Below are positions 1-8,503 of a stretch of DNA of 46,032 nt, piece after piece. The DNA lies in the NCBI GenBank assembly GCA_031119555.1, contig JAVHXQ010000028.1:1-46032 (forward strand), written 5' to 3'. The stretch's first letter is position 1. Every line of letters starts with the position of its first letter. The position numbers and the translations under genes were made by a program. This stretch comes from Candidatus Dactylopiibacterium sp. (GTDB lineage Bacteria > Pseudomonadota > Gammaproteobacteria > Burkholderiales > Rhodocyclaceae). The notes beneath the pieces are model-generated. The model was given only the letters and a program-made list of their open reading frames with translations. It made no database searches and was not told where the DNA came from.

Positions 1-13
1 CGAAGCCTTTGCA

Positions 14-811
14 TCAGCCGCTTAACCTGAGCAGGTTTCGATGGGTCATTACACCGGTCGCGATCACAAAATCCTCCGGATTGTCTTGTTGCAGCATCAG
101 CCACTGCATCTCCACATAATCCTTGGCGTGCCCCCAATCCCGCTTCGAATCGAGATTGCCGAGATAGAGGCAGTCCTGCAACCCCAGAGAAATCCGGGCG
201 AGTGCCCGCGTGATCTTGCGGGTGACGAAGGTTTCTCCCCTGACCGGGCTTTCATGATTGAACAGGATGCCATTGCAGGCATACATCCCGTAGGCCTCCC
301 GATAATTCACGGTAATCCAGTAGGCGTACAGCTTTGCCACAGCATACGGCGAGCGGGGGTAGAAAGGCGTGGTCTCGCGCTGCGGAGTCTCCTGCACCAG
401 ACCATACAGCTCGGAAGTCGAGGCCTGGTAGAAGCGGGTTTTCTTCTCCAGCCCCAGGATCCGGATGGCCTCCAGCACTCGCAATGCGCCGAGCGCATCG
501 GAATTGGCGGTGTACTCGGGCTCCTCAAACGAAACGGCTACGTGCGACTGCGCGGCGAGGTTGTAGATTTCATCCGGCTGTACCTGCTGGATGATCCGCG
601 TAAGACACGACGAATCTGTCATGTCGCCATAGTGCAGAACGAATCTGCGCCCCGCCACATGGTGATCGGTCAGCAGGTGATCCACGCGATCGGTATTGAA
701 AAGAGATGCCCGACGCTTGATGCCATGGACTTCATAGCCCTTGCCCAGCAAGAGCTCCGCCAGGTAAGAACCATCCTGGCCGGTCACGCCGGTAATCAAA
801 GCTTTTCTCAA
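14..811 (-). pseudogene. gmd: GDP-mannose 4,6-dehydratase, 3'-truncated copy
   Basis: Encodes the first ~254 residues of a GDP-mannose 4,6-dehydratase (GDP-mannose to GDP-4-keto-6-deoxymannose; cytoplasmic short-chain dehydrogenase). Visible are the N-terminal nucleotide-binding motif GVTGQDG, the STSE segment with Glu134, and the YxxxK pair Tyr156/Lys160. The family is ~345-375 residues, and the intact copy at 25922-27043 is 373. Similarity to that copy stops after 'DFVIATGV'. An unrelated 11-residue tail ([11 protein letters not shown]) then runs into TGA at 14-16, so the C-terminal substrate-binding part is missing. The start is TTG, one base after the gtrA stop, with AGGA upstream; no ATG fits the conserved N-terminus. 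Catalytic residues are intact but the protein is probably inactive. The cause, an insertion or recombination to the left, lies outside the window. Confidence 0.8.
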
Positions 812-812
812 T

Positions 813-1214
813 TTAGCTTCCTCGCTCTGGTCTGTCGAAGAAAACGAAATACTTGTTCATGAGGAACGAAGAAACGAAATACACCCCGCAAGACACGATC
901 TGGGACACACCCGGGTGGAACTCCAGGCCGCGGACCAGCAAGACCAGCATCGCCAGGTTGGCCAGATACGCCACAACGAAAACAACGAAGAACCTCAAGA
1001 ACTCCTCGCTAACCCCCTTGTCGCTCCGAAAGGTAAACTTCTTGTTCATGAAGAACGAGAACAACATACCCATTACGTAGCCAAGCAGGTTGCTCAGCTC
1101 TGGCGAAAGGTCGAATACGTACATGAACGTAAAAATCAGTCCGTAGCCAATCAGCGTATTCAATACCCCCACGACCAGGTAGCGTGCAAACTGACCATAG
1201 CCGGCCCTGGTCAT
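813..1214 (-). CDS. gtrA: GtrA-family small membrane protein
   Basis: A 133-residue protein with four predicted hydrophobic segments (about 9-33, 38-56, 72-93, 104-122) and the family pattern [14 protein letters not shown] near the N-terminus and FLMNKYFVF near the C-terminus. GtrA proteins are thought to flip undecaprenyl-phosphate-linked sugars across the inner membrane in O-antigen modification. The start overlaps the stop of the upstream GT-C-like gene by 4 bases (ATGA), so the two are probably translationally coupled. With gtrB (3273-4250) and that gene it forms a complete three-gene Gtr cassette. Family assignment is firm; the transported sugar is unknown. Confidence 0.85.
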   Translation of the reverse strand: MTRAGYGQFARYLVVGVLNTLIGYGLIFTFMYVFDLSPELSNLLGYVMGMLFSFFMNKKFTFRSDKGVSEEFLRFFVVFVVAYLANLAMLVLLVRGLEFHPGVSQIVSCGVYFVSSFLMNKYFVFFDRPERGS

Positions 1215-3313
1215 TCAGACGAACCTTTCCCGGATGCGTTCGGAATCTGATCGAGGGCCACACGGAATCCAAGCTGTCGCTTATCCTTGTTAAGCTCGAG
1301 AGAAAAGGGAGAAACCGTCTTATCCACGACAAACCTGAATTCATGCACCCGGTCGGCATAATCCGCCAGATCTACCACCGTCTCATCCGCGCTGTGGAAT
1401 TCGACTTTGCGGAAGACCTTTCCGTCCCGATAGATCGTTACGACCCCGGGCAAGCTGAAAGCCGGGATGCTGAGGCGGGCTCTCACGCCGGATGCATAGG
1501 AAGGCTTGATCGACACGCTAGCTTCTTTTCCAACCCAACCATCGGGATACAACCCGTGCCAAACGAACCGTGGCTGATCTTCCTTGGCCTGGTATAGCTT
1601 GTAGCCCACGGACGACTGCTCATACTTGGGCTTGTTGTCCCAGAGACTGATGAAGAATGCCAGCGCCGTCTTGGAATTCTCCGCCACCAGCTCCATCTCG
1701 TAGGCGCCGGACCGCTTCAGGATGGAATCCTCTGAATAATAGGGAGTAACGCCACGCAGGAACCACGTTCCGATTTTTCTTCCAGTAAAGACAAGAACGA
1801 AATCATTCTTCCGAGGGAAATTATCATAATTCCTCTTCAGATCGGCCTGCGTCACTTTCAGTAATTCAAGAAGTTCAGGCTTGTCTACCTGAGCCGGATC
1901 AAGCACATCGGCCAGACCAAAAATTTCACGATCCGGCTTTCCGGCGAAAGCGACCACCCCCTTGGTTCCGCCGATCTGCTCTGCATAGAACGGATAGGAT
2001 TCGATCACCAGACTCTCACCGGGGCTGGACTTCTTCACATACTCATCGATGGCCTCGGTGTACACCGCAGAGTACTGGACCTGACTGCTGGCAACATAGT
2101 AAAAACACAAGAGCCCGTATACGCAGGAAACAAGAAAAGCTCCATATGCGACACCTTTCCACCCAAGCAGGCGACGGCTCCTGAAAACATAGCAACAGGC
2201 GTACACGGCACTGAACTTGAACAGGATGGACGGGAACAGCATGTAATAGGCCATCGGCCAGCGCCAGATGAGCAAGGCAAGATAAAACGCCCACCCCAGA
2301 GCCAGCAGGCTCAGCACAAACACGAATGCGCGAATTTGTTCGCTGGCAGGATTTCCCTCCCTCCACATCCGGCGCGCCGCGATCCACATCAGCAAGCCGC
2401 TCAGTATCCCGATCAAGAAAACATCGGGCTGCTGAATCAAATAGAACTCCAGATTCTCCTTGATCATGCCAAGAGTGATCTCGTAGTTCACATAGCTTGG
2501 ATTGGAGGTGCTCTTGGGAAACAGGTAGTACGGGAGCCTGGAAACAAGAAACCCGACGGCAAGCACTGCCCCCAGCAAGCCATACTCCCTGAGCAAGCCA
2601 GAAGCGTACTCCCGGAACCATGGACGCAGACCAGCCGCAACTAGCAGTCCGGTTGCCACAAAGGACAGCAGTGCAAGCGATGTTTCCTTTGACCACAAGG
2701 CAAGCACGAACAGGGAGGCCAGACACGAAAACTTCGCGATGGTTTCTGCCTTGCCGCTTGCGCGCCAGCAGAAGAACAAAGCCAGCAAAACCGTGACAAA
2801 AAAGCACGCCAACGGTTCGGGCTTGCCGATTGTGTAGATGTTCTCTGCGACGGGAGACCCGACAATTATCGCCAGCGACAGGAAGAACGCCGCGCGTGCG
2901 TTTCCGATAGCATGCCTTGCAGCCCAGAACCACAAGGCGACGGTTCCCAGGAACACGCCCGCCATGAGGAGATAGATCCAGGACAGATGCAACCCGAAAA
3001 GATAATAGTTCAGGCAGTAATACAGCCAGTAAACAGGAACGTATCGCCCTGATCCGTTATTGGGATTGACGATCCATTCAAACCATGAATCAAAGTCCCG
3101 CCCAACCTTCAACAAGGCGGGCATATCGAGCGGAAACCAGTGCCCGAAATATGCAGAAGGCAGGAGCAGGACAGCGCTGACAACCAGCGCCGCCCAGAAG
3201 TACGGCCCCCATCCCTTCTCTGCCTGCGGGGAGCTCAATGAATTCGCTCCCGGGAAACGGAAACCCATGGATTTATGCATCGTCATCAGAATCAGATTCG
3301 TCTCGAATTTCAT
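1211..3313 (-). CDS. Large membrane protein, putative GT-C glycosyltransferase (Gtr type)
   Basis: Up to 700 residues. About ten hydrophobic segments occupy residues 35-420, followed by a ~280-residue soluble part, presumably periplasmic. The first large loop carries acidic residues (PLDMP, GRDFDSWFEW) and later loops carry KPEP and WSKET, as in polyprenyl-phosphate-sugar-dependent GT-C enzymes. The tail resembles a beta-sandwich and ends with DKRQLGFRV, a pattern recurring in surface-polysaccharide proteins. Its place between gtrB and gtrA is that of the serotype-specific transferase of Gtr cassettes, which moves the lipid-linked sugar onto O-antigen. The start is uncertain: the longest frame overlaps gtrB by 41 bases, ATGs at 3286, 3280 and 3268 are alternatives, and none has a good ribosome binding site. 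No named family is recognised with confidence. Confidence 0.65.
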   Translation of the reverse strand: MKFETNLILMTMHKSMGFRFPGANSLSSPQAEKGWGPYFWAALVVSAVLLLPSAYFGHWFPLDMPALLKVGRDFDSWFEWIVNPNNGSGRYVPVYWLYYCLNYYLFGLHLSWIYLLMAGVFLGTVALWFWAARHAIGNARAAFFLSLAIIVGSPVAENIYTIGKPEPLACFFVTVLLALFFCWRASGKAETIAKFSCLASLFVLALWSKETSLALLSFVATGLLVAAGLRPWFREYASGLLREYGLLGAVLAVGFLVSRLPYYLFPKSTSNPSYVNYEITLGMIKENLEFYLIQQPDVFLIGILSGLLMWIAARRMWREGNPASEQIRAFVFVLSLLALGWAFYLALLIWRWPMAYYMLFPSILFKFSAVYACCYVFRSRRLLGWKGVAYGAFLVSCVYGLLCFYYVASSQVQYSAVYTEAIDEYVKKSSPGESLVIESYPFYAEQIGGTKGVVAFAGKPDREIFGLADVLDPAQVDKPELLELLKVTQADLKRNYDNFPRKNDFVLVFTGRKIGTWFLRGVTPYYSEDSILKRSGAYEMELVAENSKTALAFFISLWDNKPKYEQSSVGYKLYQAKEDQPRFVWHGLYPDGWVGKEASVSIKPSYASGVRARLSIPAFSLPGVVTIYRDGKVFRKVEFHSADETVVDLADYADRVHEFRFVVDKTVSPFSLELNKDKRQLGFRVALDQIPNASGKGSSE

Positions 3314-4250
3314 CTATCAGATATCGCGGTCGCGACTTGATCTCGACATACAGCTTTCCGACGTATTCCCCGACGATCCCGACGGAAAGCATCAGGGCGC
3401 CACCAAGAAGATACAGCGGGATGGTGACAGATGCCCAGCCCGGCAGAGCGGCACCGCGCAAGACACCGATGAATGCAAAAATTGAAAAAATAAAGGAGAC
3501 AAAGAAAACGCAGGCACCCAGGCATGAAATCATCCGCAGCGGGACGATCGAGAAGGAAGTTACGCCGTTCCATGCCAGGGCCAGCATTTTCCGCAGCGGA
3601 TACTTGCTCTCCCCGGCCAGACGCGGAGCCAGGTGATAGTGCACCGTGGCTATCTTCCCATGCACCAGGGGCTGAAGCCCTCGCAGGAACAATGCCTTCT
3701 CGCCGAATCTGGATAGATTCTCAAGCGCTTTTGCCGACATCAGACGGCAGTCCGCATGGTTTTCCACCAGATTCACCCCCATCAGCCGCATGCCCTTATA
3801 GAACAGCGTGGCAGTGAGTCTTTTGAAAAATGAGTCGGCTTCGCGGGAGGCCTTCACTCCGAGTACGATCTCGGCCCCCTTCCTGTGCTCATCTATCATT
3901 TTCGGCAGGGCGGCCAGATCGTCCTGCAAATCGGCATCGATGCTGATAACCGCGTCGCAGCGTCCGGTTACATAGCTAAGTCCGGCCATCAATGCGTTCT
4001 GGTGACCGGCGTTAAGCGCAAGTCTTATTCCCCGAACCATTCCTGGATAGCGAGCGCTTGCCTGGTCAATCATTTCCCACGTCGCATCCCTGGAGCCGTC
4101 ATCGACGAGAACGACATAGCTGTCCGATGCACAGCCATGATCGCGCGCCAGTGATTTCACCAGTTCGACAAGGCGTGGAATGGATCCCCCAAGAACAGCC
4201 TCTTCGTTGTAGCACGGCGCAACAATCGCAATCCTCAAAGGCTTACTCAT
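3273..4250 (-). CDS. gtrB: GtrB-type polyprenyl-phosphate glycosyltransferase
   Basis: A 325-residue GT2 enzyme of the DPM1/GtrB type. The N-terminal GT-A domain has the nucleotide-binding start IVAPCYNEE (9-17), VDDGSRD (Asp50/Asp51) and the metal-binding DADLQD (105-110). Two membrane helices follow (about 233-258 and 270-295), ending in GEYVGKLYVEIKSRP, typical of the family. The enzyme transfers a sugar from a nucleotide donor to undecaprenyl phosphate on the cytoplasmic face. It is the first gene of a Gtr cassette with the two downstream membrane proteins. The sugar, often glucose in known cassettes, cannot be read from the sequence. The C-terminus is unusually acidic (DESDSDDDA). Confidence 0.88.
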   Translation of the reverse strand: MSKPLRIAIVAPCYNEEAVLGGSIPRLVELVKSLARDHGCASDSYVVLVDDGSRDATWEMIDQASARYPGMVRGIRLALNAGHQNALMAGLSYVTGRCDAVISIDADLQDDLAALPKMIDEHRKGAEIVLGVKASREADSFFKRLTATLFYKGMRLMGVNLVENHADCRLMSAKALENLSRFGEKALFLRGLQPLVHGKIATVHYHLAPRLAGESKYPLRKMLALAWNGVTSFSIVPLRMISCLGACVFFVSFIFSIFAFIGVLRGAALPGWASVTIPLYLLGGALMLSVGIVGEYVGKLYVEIKSRPRYLIDEIRDESDSDDDA

Positions 4251-4331
4251 GCTCTACCCGCAATCCAGTTAATAATTTAAAGACCATCTTCTGAACTCAC
4301 CTGCCCCGGAAAAGGTTGCCCCGAATTTATT

Positions 4332-5060
4332 TCAGCGCAAACCATCAAGATAGTTCCGGCACACATCGGTGCGCGGAGACCGGCATTCGTAGTAACGATA
4401 GAAAGAAAGGGCCTTCGAAACTCCAAAAACTTTGCACTTCACATCCTGGAACAATTCACGCAGCACGATTTCTATCTCGTCTGCGGTATTGACGTGCTCA
4501 TGACGCATCAGGGTCCCGTAATCCAGACCATAGGTATAGCGGAACTCGAGACCAGTCGTAAGTTTCCAGCCCAACCCCCACAGAAGGGTTCCTTCACTCG
4601 GAATCGCCGCCTTGAACACGCCATCCTTACTAAGTGCCAGGGCGCTGCGGGCCACCACCTCAGGCAGTTCGCAGACATGCTCCAGCACAGCCACGGAAGT
4701 AATTCGGTCATACAGGCAGTCAGGCGGAACCTCGCCGACGGAGGCATAGACATTCCGAACCCGGTGCAAGAATGGGGAATTCCGGTACAACTCAACGAAC
4801 GGTTCAACGATGTCGTAAGCGCCGGACTCCGGTTCGTATCCAAGCTGATTCAGGGTTCCTGCGCCTAATTCGAGCGTCGTCTTGGGTGTTGCGGGGTTGA
4901 TGACATCTGACGCCACTTGCCGATGAAGCCAGCGCTCCATCTTCTGGGAGAGCGAAGAAGCCGCCGACCCGCCTTCGCGGTTCTTCTTGTAGTGCTTTGC
5001 ATAGACATCCTGGAATTCCTTCCCCAAGATCGGTCTTACTTTCGGATAATTATCAAACAT
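4332..5060 (-). CDS. Class I SAM-dependent methyltransferase
   Basis: A 242-residue protein. The ATG at 5060 is chosen because GGGAGGA sits just upstream; a longer frame would translate that ribosome binding site as MGGF. SAM-binding motif I is LELGAGT (63-69), followed by an acidic position (YDIVEP) and a 'VAVLEHVCELPE' segment as in Methyltransf_11/23-like proteins. It probably methylates a sugar or a glycan end, given its position in a polysaccharide locus between an FkbM-like gene and gtrB. The substrate is not predictable. Flanking gaps of ~200 and ~80 bases suggest it may have been added separately from the Gtr cassette. Confidence 0.7.
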   Translation of the reverse strand: MFDNYPKVRPILGKEFQDVYAKHYKKNREGGSAASSLSQKMERWLHRQVASDVINPATPKTTLELGAGTLNQLGYEPESGAYDIVEPFVELYRNSPFLHRVRNVYASVGEVPPDCLYDRITSVAVLEHVCELPEVVARSALALSKDGVFKAAIPSEGTLLWGLGWKLTTGLEFRYTYGLDYGTLMRHEHVNTADEIEIVLRELFQDVKCKVFGVSKALSFYRYYECRSPRTDVCRNYLDGLR

Positions 5061-5188
5061 GAATCCTCCCATATTTACTAGCAATCAGTATTCCCGTTGA
5101 TATCGGCATTACATCGCTCACGAAGCCACCATCCTCGCCACGCGCTCCTCACCCGCCAGTAACGAACAGCCTGAACTCACTGCAACGC

Positions 5189-5206
5189 GGGCTCTGCCAA
5201 GAGCCC
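5189..5206 (-). terminator. Hairpin in the 203-base gap 5061-5263
   Basis: GGGCTCT (5189-5195), a 4-base loop and AGAGCCC (5200-5206) form a perfect 7-bp stem about 60 bases after the FkbM-like gene stops. No T run follows in the direction of transcription, so it may be a weak terminator, an RNA-stabilising hairpin or chance. I see nothing else convincing in this gap. Confidence 0.3.
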
Positions 5207-5263
5207 CACTTCTTAGCCTGACGGAAAAGCAAGCCGGCTTCAGCAACAAGAGCAACGACTGAA

Positions 5264-6373
5264 TCAGACGACACTGGACCACGTTTCGTCGGGAGAAATC
5301 CAGAATTCTTCGTTCACCCTGGAGTAGATCGGATGCGCCTGAAAAAGCTCGGATGAAGTTGTGGGCAACAGCTTCCCAGCAGCAACGTCGTTGCGAACGA
5401 AAACCGCGTTGAAGGCACTGGAGGCCATGGTGCACAAAACATATCCGCGCTCCGCCATGAGAATCTCCCACGCGGGAAGGCTGGTAGATCCGGACTGAGG
5501 CCAGGCGACACCAAAATCATTGCGATCCTTCTGTACCACTGCATGCCTGTCACGGAACCTGCGTTCAAATTCCACCACGAAGACCCGCGGCCTGACGCTT
5601 ACAGCGGAGGCGACCTCGAAATCTCCGCCATCGATATCCAGGACAAGCAGATCGGGCTCATCTTCTCCACACGCCTCAGCCAGTATGTGGTTGATGTTGC
5701 CAGGCGTCACCATCCTGTTAAGGACGAGAGGAGACAGATAGCCACCACCACGATCATCGGCAAAGTGGAAGTGCTTGGTCGCGTAATCCCGCGCAAAGAA
5801 ATGTCTGATCCTGCTGCATTCGAGCGCATCCATTTCGACGATGCTGCCGTGCCACCCATGGTGGATAATCAGATTGCAAGACAGATTCTCCGGAATTCCC
5901 AGATCGGAACCGCTGCAGTTGCTCCCGATTTCCACGACGCGGCGATTTGTGCAACCAATATGTGAAAACAGGCGCAAGAGGACGCCATCCTCGTCATTCT
6001 GGGAAAAGACGCGAAAGCCCGACGCTTGCAGGCCCTGCCAATTGAGCACGGGAAGATCGCGGAGAGCCCACAACTCCATGAGCGTCTTCTGAAGCGCCCC
6101 ATGGTCATTCGGCAGGAAATTCCGGGAAAAATGCTCGCTCATGCCTGGAAGAAGCGCGCCCTGCCCCTGGAGCAGGCCGTTCATGGCCCCCGCCATGCCG
6201 GACAGGTCTCTCTGCAGGCCTTTCAGTTCGCTTGCAAGAAGACTGATGGCATGCGTCATATCCACGCCGGAGCGCGCGACCTCTCCCGCAACCGTACCTA
6301 AATCGCTCTGCAATCCTTCCAGCCGCCGAGGAATCGACAGCCAGCGCCTGAGCATCGAAATCACACCGAACAC
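5264..6373 (-). CDS. FkbM-like methyltransferase with helical N-terminus
   Basis: A 369-residue protein. Residues ~8-68 are rich in regularly spaced Leu/Val/Met and look like an amphipathic or coiled-coil helix. The rest resembles the FkbM / Methyltransf_21 group: RVVEIGSNCSGSD (145-157, SAM motif I), GWHGSIVEMDA (173-183), LLVLDIDGGDFEV (242-254) and RVFVVEFE (263-270). FkbM enzymes usually O-methylate sugars. The start is GTG at 6373, supported by AAGGA five bases upstream, and it overlaps the wzt stop by 13 bases, so it is probably translated with wzt. Chain-terminating methyltransferases recognised by Wzt are known in ABC-type O-antigen systems, which makes this one a candidate terminator. 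That role is inference. Confidence 0.7.
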   Translation of the reverse strand: MFGVISMLRRWLSIPRRLEGLQSDLGTVAGEVARSGVDMTHAISLLASELKGLQRDLSGMAGAMNGLLQGQGALLPGMSEHFSRNFLPNDHGALQKTLMELWALRDLPVLNWQGLQASGFRVFSQNDEDGVLLRLFSHIGCTNRRVVEIGSNCSGSDLGIPENLSCNLIIHHGWHGSIVEMDALECSRIRHFFARDYATKHFHFADDRGGGYLSPLVLNRMVTPGNINHILAEACGEDEPDLLVLDIDGGDFEVASAVSVRPRVFVVEFERRFRDRHAVVQKDRNDFGVAWPQSGSTSLPAWEILMAERGYVLCTMASSAFNAVFVRNDVAAGKLLPTTSSELFQAHPIYSRVNEEFWISPDETWSSVV

Positions 6374-7680
6374 GCCGATCCTTTCTGTGCCGCTTCCACC
6401 GAAACCACGGGCTTCATGTTGAAAATTCCTCCATAGTACGAAGCCTCCGGAGCATCAACGACCTGAATCTGCTCCACGTCGTGCATGAGCAATACATGCT
6501 CTTCAAATTCGCTCCGGGAGAATCCACGATTCGCGACACCGATTGAAAAAGAATACTGTCCCGCCCGCAGATTGAAATCAAACGCGAACGAAACACGTAT
6601 ATTTTCCCCTTTCCCGACTGGCGTCTCTTCCATTCTCATGGCGTATGTGCTCGTTTCGAACACTGACCGCCCCAATCTATCCCTGATGATCAAACCGTAT
6701 GCGGGTCTGTCCAGCGCTCTATGGACTCTCAGGGCATATCGCACGACAAGACGGCTTTCGCTCTCGATGCAGAAGGTCCGCTTGCCATCGTGATCCTCAA
6801 GGGAGAAATCCAGCAGATCCACCCCGCCGTTTGACGATATGGTGGTCGCCTTAGCCCACACGCCATCGTTCGAATCACCTTGCGTGATCGAAAACTCCTG
6901 CCCGGCGAGATCCGATTTTCTGGCGATCATGGCCTGATAAAGATCCACGATCTCTCGAGGGGGGCCAACCGCAACGTTTCGCCCGCCCTCCAGTAGCAAC
7001 GCCTTGTCACACATCTGCTTCACCGCATTGGCATCATGAGAGACGAACAGGAGAGCGCCGCCACGTTCCTTGAAGCCATTGATGCGATGGAAGCACTTCT
7101 GCTGGAAGTAAGCATCCCCTACCGCTAGCGCTTCATCGACGATCAGGATGTCGGGATCAAAGGCGGTCGCGACAGAGAACGCCAACCGCATCTGCATGCC
7201 GCTCGAGTAGGAATTCAATGGCTGATCGATGTGCTCTGACAACTCCGCAAAGTCCACGATCTGATCGAATTTTTCGTCGACCTGCCTGCGGGAATATCCA
7301 AGCAATATTCCGCTCATATACACATTATCGCGACCGCTGAACTCTGGATTGAATCCGGCGCCCAGTTCAAGCAACGCAGCCACCCGCCCCTGCACGGAGA
7401 CGTCACCGCGCGTCGGGGATAGCGTGCCTGCGATGATCTGCAGCAAGGTGCTTTTCCCACTGCCATTCAGTCCGACAATTCCGCAGGATTCACCGCGCTT
7501 CAACTCAAGGGAAACGTCAGTCAAGGCCCAGAATTCGCGAAAGTACTGCCTGGGAGATACCCCAAGTGTCCGCCGAATCCGGGGCAAGACAAGCTGCTTG
7601 AGCTGGTCCTTGGGGTGAGCATAGAGCTCGAAGCGCTTGAAAACGTTCGAAACCCGGACTGCGATCTCGTCAGAGAACAT
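6361..7680 (-). CDS. wzt: O-antigen/polysaccharide ABC exporter ATPase with Wzt C-terminal domain
   Basis: A 439-residue protein. The nucleotide-binding domain (about 1-255) has Walker A GLNGSGKST (70-78), the signature YSSGMQMRL (158-166), Walker B DILIVDEALAVGD (177-189) and the switch His (LFVSHD). Residues ~261-439 form a beta-rich Wzt-type C-terminal domain (for example YGLIIRDRLGRSVFETST), which in characterised systems binds the non-reducing end of the glycan before export. The ATG at 7680 is preferred: GGAAGGG lies eight bases upstream and it overlaps the wzm stop by 11 bases. Pairs with wzm. A long C-terminal domain implies recognition of a specific end group, so a terminator enzyme should exist nearby. 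Confidence 0.92.
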   Translation of the reverse strand: MFSDEIAVRVSNVFKRFELYAHPKDQLKQLVLPRIRRTLGVSPRQYFREFWALTDVSLELKRGESCGIVGLNGSGKSTLLQIIAGTLSPTRGDVSVQGRVAALLELGAGFNPEFSGRDNVYMSGILLGYSRRQVDEKFDQIVDFAELSEHIDQPLNSYSSGMQMRLAFSVATAFDPDILIVDEALAVGDAYFQQKCFHRINGFKERGGALLFVSHDANAVKQMCDKALLLEGGRNVAVGPPREIVDLYQAMIARKSDLAGQEFSITQGDSNDGVWAKATTISSNGGVDLLDFSLEDHDGKRTFCIESESRLVVRYALRVHRALDRPAYGLIIRDRLGRSVFETSTYAMRMEETPVGKGENIRVSFAFDFNLRAGQYSFSIGVANRGFSRSEFEEHVLLMHDVEQIQVVDAPEASYYGGIFNMKPVVSVEAAQKGSACSV

Positions 7681-8503
7681 TTGCAAAACCCTTCCGCGTT
7701 CTCTGAAACCAGACATAGCCTCCCCAGGAAACGGCAAAGGCGACACACAGATAGATCGACATTCCCAGCCAGTCCGGCTGTTGCCCCAGCAGGACCACCT
7801 GGCGTGACTGATCGATGATGAATGTCAGCGGATTAAGCAGAAAGAGCGATCTGAACCCCTCTGGTACCGCCGACACGGGATAAAAAACTGGCGAAGCAAA
7901 GAGCATTGCCGTCATGACAAGACCTATCGGTTGCGATACATCCCTGATGAAAACACCCAGCGATGCAAGCAACCAGGAAAGTCCGACGGCAAGGATGACC
8001 AGCGGCAAGAGGACCAGCGGCAGAAGCACCAGGGTCCACGGCACGCTTCCCTGAAGGAACAGCACCGCGCCGCATAGAACGACAGCGCTTACCGCCGTAT
8101 GAAACAGGGAGGTACCGATGGAAACGACGGGCAGTATCTCCAGAGGAAATACGATTTTCTTGACGTAATTGACGTTGCCCACGATCAATCCGGGCGCCCG
8201 CACGATAGACTCGGAAAAAAGTCCATACACGATCATCCCGGTAAAAAGAAACATGGCGAACTCAGATCTGCCGCCAACCTCACCACCTCCGCCCCAGCGT
8301 GCCTTGAATACAACGGAGAATACGAAGGTATAGGTGATCAGAAGACACAGAGGATTCACGAAGGACCACAGGACTCCGGCCATCGACCCCTTATAACGCC
8401 CGGCGACATCGCGCCTTATCATCTGGATGATGAGGCTGCGATGCCGTAGGAGGGATTGCATCATCGACAGCGGGGAGCACGCCGGGCGAACGTGCGGGTT
8501 CAT
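7670..8503 (-). CDS. wzm: O-antigen/polysaccharide ABC exporter permease
   Basis: A 277-residue ABC-2 type membrane protein with about six hydrophobic segments. The N-terminal part has the family pattern RRDVAGRYKGSMAGVLW (30-46), followed by FVNPLCLLITYTFVFSVVF; the C-terminal third has SPVFYPVSAVPE and LLNPLTFIIDQSRQV. It forms the inner-membrane channel for undecaprenyl-diphosphate-linked glycan, driven by Wzt. The ATG at 8503 shares an ATGA overlap with the upstream glycosyltransferase stop. Longer in-frame starts would overlap that gene widely and add non-homologous residues. Confidence 0.92.
   Translation of the reverse strand: MNPHVRPACSPLSMMQSLLRHRSLIIQMIRRDVAGRYKGSMAGVLWSFVNPLCLLITYTFVFSVVFKARWGGGGEVGGRSEFAMFLFTGMIVYGLFSESIVRAPGLIVGNVNYVKKIVFPLEILPVVSIGTSLFHTAVSAVVLCGAVLFLQGSVPWTLVLLPLVLLPLVILAVGLSWLLASLGVFIRDVSQPIGLVMTAMLFASPVFYPVSAVPEGFRSLFLLNPLTFIIDQSRQVVLLGQQPDWLGMSIYLCVAFAVSWGGYVWFQRTRKGFANVL

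Noticed and set aside
1-55. Insertion sequence end at the left edge
   Set aside because: The break in gmd suggests one, but too little sequence is visible to identify a terminal repeat or family.
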